The notes under the pieces: model-generated
Database searches by the model: none
The model's input: only the letters and a program-made list of their open reading frames with translations
Told to the model about the DNA's origin: nothing
NCBI RefSeq assembly: GCF_037935975.1
Contig: NZ_CP149817.1
Span: 930,001-994,000 of the forward strand
Source: Teredinibacter turnerae
Lineage (GTDB): Bacteria > Pseudomonadota > Gammaproteobacteria > Pseudomonadales > Cellvibrionaceae
Direction: 5' to 3'
DNA: 64,000 nucleotides
Shown here: positions 19,882 to 28,211 of the stretch, in pieces
Numbering within the stretch: position 1 is the stretch's first letter
Layout of the letters: every line of letters begins with the position of its first letter
Position numbers and translations under genes: made by a program

Positions 19882-20807
19882 AAATAAATACGGTAATGCA
19901 GCTTGGGCGCATACCTAATTTGCCAACGGTTTGGACTAACACACTGGCCGGTATGGCCCTGGTTGGTGGCTTGGGTACTGGTGCACTTAGCAATAGTGCG
20001 CTGAGCAACGATGTGCTGAAGGTTAGTATACAGAACGATGGTGTACAGATCGCACTGACGCTGGCGGCGCTAAGTCTGTTTTATTTGGCCGGTATGTTTT
20101 TGAATGATGCTTTCGATGCTGAATGGGATAGGGCGCACAGGCAAGACCGACCAATTGTGCGGGGCGAAGTGTCGGTTACCGAAGTGGCTGGTTACGCGTG
20201 TGGTTTTCTTGCGCTTGCCCTGGTATTGCTTTGGTTTGCCGCAAATGACGGTCAACAATGGCTGGCCGTGGTGTCTGCCAGTACGCTGCTAGCGGCGATT
20301 CTGTTGTACAACGCGCGACACAAGCAATGGCCGCATGCGGCCTGGATAATGGGCAGCTGTCGGCTTCTGGTTTATATGACGGCGGCGAGCGTGATCGCAA
20401 CGCCGAATACGGCAGTACTCGTTGCAGGTACGGCTTTACTGGTTTATATCGCAGGTATTACCTATTTAGCACGATCGGAACATGTAAATTCGCTCGAGAG
20501 CCGCTGGCCGATTGTGCTATTGCTTTGTCCCAGCGGCTTTATACTGTTTTTGTTGTGTGTGGGCTATTTTGATTTTCTCGCCGCGGCCGCCGCACTTTTA
20601 ACCTTGCTGTGGATCGCGCATGGCATTCGCTATTTAATGCCCGGCGCACGCCGGAATATCCCGCAAGCGGTGGGTATTTTACTTTCAGGGATGTGCCTTA
20701 TCGATACCAGCTTGCTACTGGTGCTGGGGCAAACGCAGATCGCCTTGTTTACCGCCTGCTGTTTTGCTGCTGGCATAGTTCTACAAAAGTGGTATGCCGC
20801 CAGCTAA
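19878..20807 (+). CDS. eboC: EboC: UbiA-family prenyltransferase
   Basis: A 309-residue integral membrane protein of the UbiA superfamily with about eight to nine hydrophobic helices. The first aspartate-rich motif is clear: Asn76-Asp77-x-x-Asp80-x-x-x-Asp84 in FLNDAFDAEWDRAHRQDRP, followed by the conserved RPIVRGE. The second motif, in the loop GIRYLMPGARRNIPQAVG, is less canonical than in UbiA, which is a feature of the Ebo branch. It would transfer a prenyl group to an acceptor at the membrane. It starts inside the eboE stop codon. Confidence 0.88.
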   Translation: MKINTVMQLGRIPNLPTVWTNTLAGMALVGGLGTGALSNSALSNDVLKVSIQNDGVQIALTLAALSLFYLAGMFLNDAFDAEWDRAHRQDRPIVRGEVSVTEVAGYACGFLALALVLLWFAANDGQQWLAVVSASTLLAAILLYNARHKQWPHAAWIMGSCRLLVYMTAASVIATPNTAVLVAGTALLVYIAGITYLARSEHVNSLESRWPIVLLLCPSGFILFLLCVGYFDFLAAAAALLTLLWIAHGIRYLMPGARRNIPQAVGILLSGMCLIDTSLLLVLGQTQIALFTACCFAAGIVLQKWYAAS

Positions 20808-20970
20808 TCGCAGGGTGACGCGAGTCGTTAGCGAGATTTAAAACATAGCGCAGCTATTCATTTGTTGTAGCTATTAGTCACAATAATTTGTCGCAGCGAC
20901 GTGTCGTAAGTACGTGTCGTACGTATTTATTGCAACCGCAATCCTAAGCCGAACACTAAAGCCAATTATT

Positions 20971-21825
20971 ATGAAAAATATTCAGAATCAACCGTTGTAC
21001 GACAGTCTGCGAGCGGCGCTGAGTACAGGCCCGGGCTGGCAGAATTTGACGGCGAATATTGATGTATCTCGCGATAAATGTACGCGCGCCGGGTTTTTTT
21101 TGAATTTCGCCATGGCACCGCGCTGGTTTAAATCGGCAACAACACGCCTGGAGTTGGACGCGAATCTGGACCCATTTGGCGCCTTGCAAAATTGGTCACT
21201 GGGCCAGGCAGCACGTTTACTGATTTTGCTGGAACTGGCCGCGCTCGTCGATACGGATGAGTACACGGCGGCAATTTCCGAATTGTTTAAAACCGCTGAT
21301 GTTAATGAGCTGATTGTGTTGGTAAAGAGCCTGCAATTTATTCCTGACGGCGAAACGTTTGTGGAACGCGCGCGCGAGGCCGCGCGCAGTAATATCGAAA
21401 GCGTATTTTGTGCGGTTGCCCATCACACCGATTACCCACAGCGCTATTTCGATACGGCTGGATGGAACCAACTGGTACTAAAAGCGGCTTTCCTTGCGGT
21501 ACCCATTTGGTCCATTGTCGGCGTACGCGAACGCAATAATTCGGCGTTGGTGGCAATGTTGCAAGATTACGCTCGCGAGCGTCAGGCAGCATCGCGCCCG
21601 GTTCCCTGGGATCTTTATTGCTGCCCTGCCTGGAACGCATCCACCGATGTGGATTTTCAGTTTTTAGAACACCAGTGGGTGATCAGTTCGCCAAAAATTC
21701 GAGCGGCAATTGCGCTCGGTTTACGGGAAAATAAGCTGCCAAAGGCACAAACCCTGGCCGCGCAACTTCCCGATCAACCTTCTAATACATTGCGCTGGGA
21801 AGACCTCGCAGCGTGGGACAACTGA
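20971..21825 (+). CDS. eboA: EboA domain protein
   Basis: A 284-residue cytoplasmic protein matching the EboA family, which has no known enzymatic activity and is mostly alpha-helical. I use ATG 20971; an upstream in-frame GTG at 20914 lacks a ribosome-binding site. Recognisable family stretches include NLDPFGALQNWSLGQAARLLILLELA and FCAVAHHTDYPQRYFDTAGWNQLVLKAAFLAVPI, plus the C-terminal PKIRAAIALGLRENKL. A 163-base gap separates it from eboC, the only sizeable gap inside the operon, so an internal promoter is possible. Seven bases separate its stop from the ribosome-binding site and start of eboB. Confidence 0.85.
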   Translation: MKNIQNQPLYDSLRAALSTGPGWQNLTANIDVSRDKCTRAGFFLNFAMAPRWFKSATTRLELDANLDPFGALQNWSLGQAARLLILLELAALVDTDEYTAAISELFKTADVNELIVLVKSLQFIPDGETFVERAREAARSNIESVFCAVAHHTDYPQRYFDTAGWNQLVLKAAFLAVPIWSIVGVRERNNSALVAMLQDYARERQAASRPVPWDLYCCPAWNASTDVDFQFLEHQWVISSPKIRAAIALGLRENKLPKAQTLAAQLPDQPSNTLRWEDLAAWDN

Positions 21826-21837
21826 GAGGTATTGACT

Positions 21838-22722
21838 ATGTATATTGATCCACACGTACACATGAGTGCACGCACCACCGATGACTACCAGGCAATGGCG
21901 GAAGCAGGCGTGGTAGCTGTTATTGAACCGGCATTCTGGCTCGGGCAGCCGCGCACATCGGTAGATACCTACAAAGATTATCTCGCGTCATTGGTGGGCT
22001 GGGAACGCTTCCGGGCGTCGCAATTTGGAATTAAGCACTATTGCACCATCGGTTTGAACTCGAAAGAAGCCAATAACGAACCGCTTGCGGAAGCGGTTAT
22101 GGAAATCCTGCCGTTGTTTTTGGCAAAAGAGGGTGTGGTGGCCGTAGGCGAAATCGGTTTTGATGAACAAACCGCGCTGGAAGAAAAATATTTTCGCGCG
22201 CAGTTGGAATTAGCCAAGCAATTTGACCTACCTGTAATGGTACATACGCCGCACCGCGATAAACTCAAAGGCACTATTCTGACGATGGATATTTGTGAGG
22301 AACACGGCTTGTTGCCGTCGCAGGTGGTGATTGATCACAACAACGAAAATACCGTTAAAGCGGTATTAGATCGCGGTTATTGGACCGCATTCACGCTCTA
22401 TCCACAAACTAAAATGGGCAGCGAGCGCATGGTGAATATTGCGCGGCAATATGGCTCGGAGCGCATTTTTATCGACTCCAGTGCAGACTGGGGTGTGTCC
22501 GACCCGATGGCGGTGCCGAAAACAGCCAGCCTAATGTTGCAGTCCGGCATTCCTCAGGCCGAGGTTCACCAAATATGTTACGCGAATGCATTGGCGGCCT
22601 ACCAGCAGAGCGGTCAGATTGCGGCGGAAGATTGGCAGACTGCGGACTTCGACCAGGCGGAATTGTTCGAGGGCAATTCGGTCTTGCGAGGCCAGAAGCC
22701 GATAAAATCTTCTGAAGCGTAA
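21838..22722 (+). CDS. eboB: EboB: TatD-like metal-dependent hydrolase
   Basis: A 294-residue amidohydrolase-fold protein of the TatD type. I choose ATG 21838, with GAGAGGT seven bases upstream. The N-terminal metal motif His6-x-His8 (YIDPHVHMS) is present, followed by VGEIGFDEQ (glutamate ligand), MVHTPHRD, VIDHNNE and the late Asp in FIDSSADWG. All expected metal ligands are therefore visible. The family substrate is unknown. It lies between eboA and eboF. Confidence 0.88.
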   Translation: MYIDPHVHMSARTTDDYQAMAEAGVVAVIEPAFWLGQPRTSVDTYKDYLASLVGWERFRASQFGIKHYCTIGLNSKEANNEPLAEAVMEILPLFLAKEGVVAVGEIGFDEQTALEEKYFRAQLELAKQFDLPVMVHTPHRDKLKGTILTMDICEEHGLLPSQVVIDHNNENTVKAVLDRGYWTAFTLYPQTKMGSERMVNIARQYGSERIFIDSSADWGVSDPMAVPKTASLMLQSGIPQAEVHQICYANALAAYQQSGQIAAEDWQTADFDQAELFEGNSVLRGQKPIKSSEA

Positions 22723-22779
22723 GCAGTTCATCCTACCTGATAACTAACGTAATTCTCGAAATACAAGGCGTATCGATCA

Positions 22780-24165
22780 ATGGCAAAATTGCTGGTTTTA
22801 AACGTAGTGGGTTTAAGCCCCAAGCATATTGGCGAGCAAACCCCTCATCTGAAACAGCTGGCTGAACGGGGGGCGCAATCACATATTCACTCCATGCTGC
22901 CGGCTGTCACCTGTTCAGTGCAAACCACGTATTTTACCGGCACGGCGCCCGCGCAGCATGGCATTGTTGGCAACGGCTGGTATTTTCGAGATCAGGCAGA
23001 GATACGCTTTTGGCATCAGAGCAACCACCTGGTTCAGGCCCCTCAAATCTGGACTCAACTAAAACAGCAGCAACCCCAGGCCAGCACCGCCAATATTTTT
23101 TGCTGGTACAACATGTACTGCCCCGCGGATACCGCGATTACCGTGCGCCCGATGTACCCGGCTGACGGTCGTAAACTCCCGGATATCTACACCGCACCGA
23201 GCGAATTGCGCCCCATGCTCAATCAGGAACTGGGCACGTTTCCGTTGTTCAATTTCTGGGGGCCAAAAAGCAGCATTGTGTCCAGCCAATGGATTGCTGA
23301 CGCTGCCGTGCGCACCCTGGAAATGCGCGCGCCGGACTTCGCAGCTGTGTACCTGCCGCATCTGGATTACGCGATGCAAAAAGTCGGGCCGGAGCATACA
23401 AGTATTCCTGATGAATTGCGCTCAATCGATGCGGTGTGCGGGCAGCTGATTGATTATGCAGATGCTCACGATTATCGAGTGGTCGTGTTATCTGAGTATG
23501 GCATTCAACCGGTCGACAAGGCTTGCCATTTGAACCGGCTTTTCCGTGAACAGGGTTGGCTCAAGGTCCGCGAGGAGCTTGGCCTGGAGCTGCTGGATGC
23601 AGGCGCGAGCCGTGTGTTCGCGGTGGCGGACCATCAAGTGGCGCATATTTACGTCCAGGACAAAAGCCTTTTGCAGGCCGTGCACGCGCTGGTGGAACAA
23701 CAGCCCGAGGTCGAGTTTCTGCTGGATGAGCGGGGCAAACAGGTACATGGATTGAGTCACGAGCGCAGCGGGGAGCTGATAGCTGTAGCAAAACCCGACT
23801 GTTGGTTCAGCTATTACTACTGGCTTGACGATAGCCGCGCACCGGATTTCGCTCGCTGCGTCGATATCCACCGCAAGCCAGGCTATGACCCGGTAGAGCT
23901 CTTCGTCGATCCGGAAATAACCTTCCCGATGGTGAAAGCGGCGAAAATTCTCCTCAAGAAAAAGCTTGGGTTTCGCTACCTGATGGATCTGATTCCGCTC
24001 GATACGTCCCTGGTTAAGGGCTCTCACGGGGCGCTCACGGAAAACCCTGAGGATGGTGCAATTCTTATAACCTCGGACTCGTCGTTACTTGGCAACAGCA
24101 ATGCGCAATCGGGTATTGCCGCAACGGCAATCTTTGACTTGCTATTGGGTGCCGTAGGGCGTTGA
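22780..24165 (+). CDS. eboF: EboF: nucleotide pyrophosphatase/phosphodiesterase-like protein
   Basis: A 461-residue alkaline-phosphatase-superfamily protein of the NPP/phosphodiesterase type. The nucleophile region is PAVTCSVQTTYFTGTAPAQHGIVGNGWYF, with Thr44 as probable nucleophile. Further metal-ligand motifs are visible: PHLDYAMQKVGPEH, LSEYGI (in place of SDHG), and KGSHGALTENPEDGAILI near the end. No signal peptide is seen, so it should act in the cytoplasm. It is the last gene of the ebo operon, 57 bases after eboB. Its substrate in this system is unknown. Confidence 0.87.
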   Translation: MAKLLVLNVVGLSPKHIGEQTPHLKQLAERGAQSHIHSMLPAVTCSVQTTYFTGTAPAQHGIVGNGWYFRDQAEIRFWHQSNHLVQAPQIWTQLKQQQPQASTANIFCWYNMYCPADTAITVRPMYPADGRKLPDIYTAPSELRPMLNQELGTFPLFNFWGPKSSIVSSQWIADAAVRTLEMRAPDFAAVYLPHLDYAMQKVGPEHTSIPDELRSIDAVCGQLIDYADAHDYRVVVLSEYGIQPVDKACHLNRLFREQGWLKVREELGLELLDAGASRVFAVADHQVAHIYVQDKSLLQAVHALVEQQPEVEFLLDERGKQVHGLSHERSGELIAVAKPDCWFSYYYWLDDSRAPDFARCVDIHRKPGYDPVELFVDPEITFPMVKAAKILLKKKLGFRYLMDLIPLDTSLVKGSHGALTENPEDGAILITSDSSLLGNSNAQSGIAATAIFDLLLGAVGR

Positions 24166-24224
24166 TCGGCGACAGGCCTGGTTTTTCGGTAGTGCGTGCC
24201 GGTAGAGATTATTAAAAATAGTGC

Positions 24225-24253
24225 TTGACTGTTTTGTGCCGGGCCTGTAACTT
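24225..24253 (+). promoter_or_regulatory. Sigma-70 promoter of the cold-shock gene
   Basis: TTGACT (24225-24230) and TAACTT (24248-24253) are spaced by exactly 17 bases. Transcription would start near 24260, giving a leader of about 140 bases, which is the arrangement used for cold-induced csp genes. Confidence 0.6.
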
Positions 24254-24402
24254 GTGCCTTAGCTAGGAAGCAAGCTTTTTTTATACTCTCCCGTTCGTAG
24301 TATCTCTGTAGTTCTTCGTCCTGTAGTTTCTAAATATCAGTCTTTATTTCAGCTACCTCGCCTCTTTATAGGCACCCGTTTATTTTTTTGCAGGATCTTA
24401 TT

Positions 24403-24612
24403 ATGTCTAACAAAGTCACTGGCACCGTAAAATGGTTCAACGAATCTAAAGGTTTTGGTTTTATTTCTCAGCCTTCCGGTCCTGACGTTTTTGCCCATTT
24501 CAGCGCTATTGAAAGCTCTGGCTTCAAAACACTGGCCGAAGGTCAGCAAGTGGAATTCACCGTTACCGACGGTCAGAAAGGCCCACAAGCGCAAAACATC
24601 GTTGCCCTATAA
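24403..24612 (+). CDS. CspA-family cold-shock protein
   Basis: A 69-residue single cold-shock domain that binds single-stranded RNA/DNA and acts as an RNA chaperone. I choose ATG 24403, preceded by CAGGAT, rather than the in-frame ATG 15 bases upstream. RNA-binding motifs RNP1 (KGFGFI) and RNP2 (VFAHF) are intact. The long leader between the promoter at 24225-24253 and the start suggests post-transcriptional, temperature-dependent control. It is monocistronic, ending in a terminator. Confidence 0.95.
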   Translation: MSNKVTGTVKWFNESKGFGFISQPSGPDVFAHFSAIESSGFKTLAEGQQVEFTVTDGQKGPQAQNIVAL

Positions 24613-24635
24613 GCTAAGCGGCAAAACGAATCTTA

Positions 24636-24665
24636 AAAAGCTGGCCTATGTTGCCAGCTTTTTTG
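24636..24665 (+). terminator. Terminator after the cold-shock gene
   Basis: A 10-bp stem AAAAGCTGGC / GCCAGCTTTT with a 7-base loop is followed by more T residues, 24 bases after the stop. Confidence 0.9.
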
Positions 24666-24836
24666 TTTTTATAGTCCTATATTTTTTCACGTTTGTTCGA
24701 CGCTTGTGCACGTTAAACCGGATAGTCTAGTTTGACGGACACTCTCGCTCGCACACACTATCATCCGCAGCAATCGCTGTATCTATGATCTTTGCTCCGC
24801 CCCGTCTACTTTACCCATTCTCCTAAAGCTGATTTA

Positions 24837-25535
24837 ATGGCGGCGAAGCTCAACCGCGTACCCGTTTTTTTTGGGCATGTACAATGCGCGCCCGTTCTTG
24901 GTTTGTTTATGCAATTGTCAGAGTATTTACCCCAACTGGTTTATTTTAACCGGGCCTACCTTGCTTGTTTCTTCACCTTTGTCGCCGCCTTCTATACCTT
25001 GCGTATCCTTATACAAAAGAAGCGCACCGGTCGTGAATATGTCTTCGCGGGCACACGTTTCTGTGCAAACTGGTGGAATCACATGGTATTCCGCTTTTTT
25101 CGCGTGGTTATCTGGCTGGCGTGTGTATTCCGCTTAATTTTTCCTGGCCTGGACAGTTACCTCGGGTTGTTTCCATCGTTGAACCAATCGGCGGTACTCC
25201 TTTTGGGCGATGTTATGCTCACAGTCGGATTCGCCTGGGTGCTGTTAATCCATTTTCGTATGGGGCACCATTGGGCATCGGGTGTTAAACCCGGCGGCCC
25301 AGAAGCCCTTATAACAGATGGTTTCTATGCTTTTTCTCGTAACCCAATGTATTTGGGTGTTGCGCTCGCGCAGGTGGGGTTTTTCCTGGCGCTGCCGTCG
25401 GTGTTTTCGCTGATATGCCTGGCAGTAGGTTTGACCGCGCTCTACAGCCAGGTGCGTGTAGAGGAAAGCCACTTAGCTGCGCTCTTCTCAAGCAGGTACG
25501 ACACGTACCGCGCCCAAGTTCGCCGTTGGGTGTAA
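24837..25535 (+). CDS. Isoprenylcysteine methyltransferase/PEMT-like membrane protein
   Basis: A membrane protein of about 193-232 residues related to the ICMT/phospholipid methyltransferase group. Start is uncertain: ATG 24837 is used here, while ATG 24909 (MQLSEYLPQ) would begin just before the first membrane helix. Four to five helices are visible. The C-terminal SAM-binding signature is present: GHHWASGVKPGGPEALITDGFYAFSRNPMYLGVALAQ, followed by RVEESHLAALFSSRYDTYRAQVRRW, a typical E-E-x-x-L...Y-x-x-Y ending. The methyl acceptor (lipid, protein or small molecule) cannot be deduced. Confidence 0.75.
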   Translation: MAAKLNRVPVFFGHVQCAPVLGLFMQLSEYLPQLVYFNRAYLACFFTFVAAFYTLRILIQKKRTGREYVFAGTRFCANWWNHMVFRFFRVVIWLACVFRLIFPGLDSYLGLFPSLNQSAVLLLGDVMLTVGFAWVLLIHFRMGHHWASGVKPGGPEALITDGFYAFSRNPMYLGVALAQVGFFLALPSVFSLICLAVGLTALYSQVRVEESHLAALFSSRYDTYRAQVRRWV

Positions 25536-25709
25536 GCTAACTTAATCGCGGTATCGCCGCCCTGGATTAATGCGGGGCAGCCTAGCGACCGCTTTCCTCG
25601 TGTGGTCAATTCGTATCGATTCACGGCTTAGGCATAATTTTTTTGCGACCAGCAGCCACTTTTACCGTCTATTAAGATGTCTTTCATCAAGGCCTTAATA
25701 GGAGGCAAA

Positions 25710-26222
25710 ATGCCATACTTCCACGTCCATCTTTCTGTCGATAACCTGGCGACTAACATCGAGTTTTACTCGCGTCTCTTCGGAGCGCAAGCGCATAAAA
25801 TAAAATCCGATTACGCAAAATGGTTGATCGAAGACTTGCGCCTGATATTTGCGATTTCTTCGCGCGGCGATCGCCCCGGACTCAATCACTTTGGCGTGCA
25901 GGCATTGTCAGATGAGGATCTCGCTGTATTGCGTACCAGGGCGATAAGTGCCAACGAAGGCACCTTCGTCGATGAGGCTGATGCGCGCTGCTGTTATGCG
26001 AAAAGCGATAAGCACTGGGTTTCCGACCCACAGGGTATCCCATGGGAACATTTTTATACCCGCGGTGATATTGAGGAGTTTGGCGATTCGGTTGACGTTG
26101 TTGCCGCCGCTGACGACGAACATCCTTGCTGTGTGCCTTCGCCTGCGCAAAACGAAGCGGCAGAAGGCGCGGTATGTTGCGCAAACTCACCAGAGGTATT
26201 ATTAGACCGTGAATGCTGTTAG
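25710..26222 (+). CDS. ArsI/CadI-type vicinal-oxygen-chelate protein
   Basis: A 170-residue glyoxalase-fold protein. ATG 25710 is chosen because AGGAGG lies 4-9 bases upstream. The residues that define ArsI C-As lyases are all present at matching spacing: predicted iron ligands His5, His60 and Glu113, and the vicinal pair Cys94-Cys95 that binds trivalent arsenic. ArsI cleaves methyl or aryl arsenicals; the related CadI is cadmium-induced. A cysteine-rich tail (CC at three further places, including the last two residues) is an unusual addition and may bind metal. It overlaps the start of the sigma factor gene by 14 bases, so the two are coupled. No other ars gene is present in the window. Confidence 0.75.
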   Translation: MPYFHVHLSVDNLATNIEFYSRLFGAQAHKIKSDYAKWLIEDLRLIFAISSRGDRPGLNHFGVQALSDEDLAVLRTRAISANEGTFVDEADARCCYAKSDKHWVSDPQGIPWEHFYTRGDIEEFGDSVDVVAAADDEHPCCVPSPAQNEAAEGAVCCANSPEVLLDRECC

Positions 26223-26832
26223 CTGCCAAACCGGTAACAGTCAGAGCGAGCGCCCGCCCGAAGCGGGCGATCTCGACAAGGCGAGACTGGATTCCACGAA
26301 GTTGCGGGAAAGTCTGTTCAATTATCTCTCGCAGCGGTTGCCCGCCAATGCCCCGGTCGATGATCTGCTGCAGGATTTATTCGTTAAGGCGTTGGAGCGC
26401 GACGCTAAAGCACCACAAATCCGCAACCTCACCGGGTGGCTGTACGCGGCTGCGCGGACCACAATTGCCGACTTCTATCGCGCGCAGGCTGCCTGCCGCG
26501 AAGAGGTGTTGCAAGAGGATCTGGCTCATCTGGTGGATGACGATCTCAGTTTCCACTCCGCATTATCGGAATGCCTGATTGGTTTTATTGGCGAGTTGCC
26601 CGGGATTTATCGGGAAGCACTATTAGCTGCGGATATCCGCGGCGAAAGCATGCGCGATCTGGCTGAGCAGGAAGGTGTTTCGCCCTCCGCCATAAAGAGT
26701 CGGGCGGCACGTGGCAGGCGGCTGCTACGAGACAAAGTTCTCAACTGCTGTGCCGTGGAGATAGCCGATGGGTTGGTGGATGATTATTACGTTAGGCGCT
26801 GTGGTATAGCCTCACAAGCGCTGACAAAGTGA
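26209..26832 (+). CDS. SigZ-type ECF RNA polymerase sigma factor
   Basis: A 207-residue ECF sigma factor, start GTG 26209. Region 2 is seen at VDDLLQDLFVKALERDAKAPQIRNLTGWLYAAARTTIADFYR, with the core RNA polymerase and -10 recognition helices, and region 4 at LPGIYREALLAADIRGESMRDLAEQEGVSPSAIKSRAARGRRLLRDKV, the -35 helix-turn-helix. The sequence is of the SigZ subgroup. No anti-sigma gene follows. Cysteines near the C-terminus (NCCAVEIADG, RRCG) could sense redox or metals. Translation is coupled to the ArsI-like gene, suggesting a metal or arsenical stress regulon (inference). Confidence 0.8.
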   Translation: MNAVSCQTGNSQSERPPEAGDLDKARLDSTKLRESLFNYLSQRLPANAPVDDLLQDLFVKALERDAKAPQIRNLTGWLYAAARTTIADFYRAQAACREEVLQEDLAHLVDDDLSFHSALSECLIGFIGELPGIYREALLAADIRGESMRDLAEQEGVSPSAIKSRAARGRRLLRDKVLNCCAVEIADGLVDDYYVRRCGIASQALTK

Positions 26833-27029
26833 GTTCGTAGCGAGGGCTCAAAAGGAGCTTAATTTTCTTCAATCCATAGTGGTTACTGAATAAACTTTTC
26901 CTTTTATCTCGTGCCCATTAACTTGGCAATTTTCATTGCCAAGTTAATAAATTTACCTATCATATTCCCGCTCCTATTATGGTTAAGGATGATGATAAAG
27001 AAATTAAGTTATAGAAACCTCCGATCAAC
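26833..27029. other. Intergenic region with a repeat palindrome
   Basis: Only the palindrome at 26918-26947 stands out. No gene is visible; together with the relics after it, the stretch up to 27411 is non-coding. Confidence 0.5.
26918..26947. repeat. Perfect 13-bp palindrome made of the dispersed repeat
   Basis: TTAACTTGGCAAT (26918-26930) and ATTGCCAAGTTAA (26935-26947) pair perfectly around TTTC. Its reverse strand contains the same word as the tandem repeat at 6082-6117. Confidence 0.7.
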
Positions 27030-27166
27030 CTAGTAATTTCTCTGCATACTAAAACCCCTTAGTGCACACTCTACCAGGCGTATATCCAGCTCTTCCCTGG
27101 TTGCTACGTAGTGATACAGGGTCATAGGCGCGCCACCTTTCATCCGAAGGTCGCCTATGCCGGTTT
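27030..27166 (-). pseudogene. TetR-family regulator remnant
   Basis: Reading the minus strand gives GIGDLRMKGGAPMTLYHYVATREELDIRLVE and then a stop, about 45 codons. The part PMTLYHYVATREELD is the recognition helix and following segment of TetR-type DNA-binding domains. No start or effector domain remains and the upstream helix is damaged, so this is a gene fragment. Confidence 0.5.
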
Positions 27167-27411
27167 TACGGGGTTTTTAAAAACCGGGCGCTTATTCAAA
27201 GGAGCCGAAAATGGTATTTTCGGCTGGCCGGCTGATTTTTCGTTAGAGAATCGCGGCTCGATAGTGAGTAAGAACTACGGTCCTCACGCCGATGACCAAT
27301 GGAGTCTGGCGCAACTGTCAGACAACGTATTGAAGATGCGATAGTCTGCGGTGTGTTTGCGGATATCATCTTAAACTACGGCTGTGTTTTACCGCTGTGA
27401 GAGGCTTTTTT

Positions 27412-27834
27412 ATGGAAATTCCCGAGGCGGTTCAAGAAAAATATCTGACCTATCCAGTTGCGGCCCAACGCTATTTTCTGGAACTCCGGCAGATGATTTT
27501 GGATACTGCTGCAAACTACAAATTGGGCCGAGTGGAGGAAACACTAAAGTGGGGCGAACCAAGCTATTGTGTCAACAAAGGCAGCCCCCTGCGTATTGAT
27601 TGGAAAAGCAAGTATCCGAATTGCATTTCTGTTTATTTCAATTGCAACACACTTCTAGTTGAGACTTTTCGCGAACTTTACCGCTCAGAGTTGGAATTGC
27701 ATGGCAATCGTGAAATTCGCTTGAGCTTGGATACCCCACTCCCTACCGCAGTGCTGCAGCAGTGTTGTTTTATGGCGTTACGCTACCACACGCTAAAAAA
27801 GCAACCATTGCTCGGTGCGGGTGGGCGTCAATAA
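27412..27834 (+). CDS. DUF1801 domain protein
   Basis: A 140-residue cytoplasmic protein of the DUF1801 (YdhG/YdeI-like) group. ATG 27412 is chosen because GAGAGG lies 7 bases upstream. The family pattern is visible: YPVAAQRYFLELRQMILDTA, then EETLKWGEPSYCV and the hydrophobic strand ISVYFNCNTLLVETFRELY. Function of the family is unknown; a frataxin-like fold is reported for relatives. It stands alone between gene remnants. Confidence 0.75.
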   Translation: MEIPEAVQEKYLTYPVAAQRYFLELRQMILDTAANYKLGRVEETLKWGEPSYCVNKGSPLRIDWKSKYPNCISVYFNCNTLLVETFRELYRSELELHGNREIRLSLDTPLPTAVLQQCCFMALRYHTLKKQPLLGAGGRQ

Positions 27835-27897
27835 ATCTGGGTTTATCAGCACTTTTTTGCAGGTTCGAGCTCTAGTTTTGACACCGAATGCCGCTAG

Positions 27898-27938
27898 GGC
27901 CTGCTAACACTACTTCAATTCGCTCTGGCGGAGCCTGT
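27898..27938 (+). mobile_element. Truncated MITE end
   Basis: After CTAG (27894-27897), GGCCTGCTAACACTACTTC and the next 22 bases match the MITE end of copy 2 with few changes. The match stops exactly where the GH10 relic begins. No opposite end is found. Confidence 0.65.
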
Positions 27939-28150
27939 CAGAATACGATGTTGCCAGTACCAACGATCAGACGCAGTTGTCAACAATCCAACAGCAGTTC
28001 CCGTTCTTTTACAATCACGAATCAGTGAAAGGAATTACTTTGTGGGGCTATGTGGTTGGCTCGACCTGGGTCAATGGAACTGGATTAATCCAAAGTAACG
28101 GTACGCCGCGCCCGGCGATGAACTGGTTAATGGACTATATCGGCCGTTAG
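27935..28150 (+). pseudogene. C-terminal remnant of a GH10 xylanase
   Basis: Translation from 27935 gives LSEYDVASTNDQTQL, a segment with FPFFYNHESVKGITLWGYVVGSTW, and RPAMNWLMDYIGR followed by a stop at 28148-28150. These match the end of GH10 endoxylanases: the Glu of SEYDV is the catalytic nucleophile position, and WGYVVGSTWVNGTGLI...GTPRPAMNWL is the typical C-terminal barrel segment. There is no start codon, and the N-terminal three quarters of the enzyme is missing. The coding frame is intact over 71 codons, so the loss is recent. Confidence 0.8.
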
Positions 28151-28187
28151 CGATACATAAGCACTCTGATGAGTGGAATAACGGTTA

Positions 28188-28211
28188 GCCCGGCTTTGCG
28201 CCGGGCTTTTT
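28188..28211 (+). terminator. Terminator of the lost GH10 gene
   Basis: A 7-bp stem GCCCGGC / GCCGGGC with a TTTGC loop is followed by TTTTT, 38 bases after the GH10 stop. Confidence 0.85.

Noticed and set aside
27111-27344. A 77-codon frame after the TetR relic
   Set aside because: No family features, no convincing start, and it lies in a decayed segment with several small inverted repeats.
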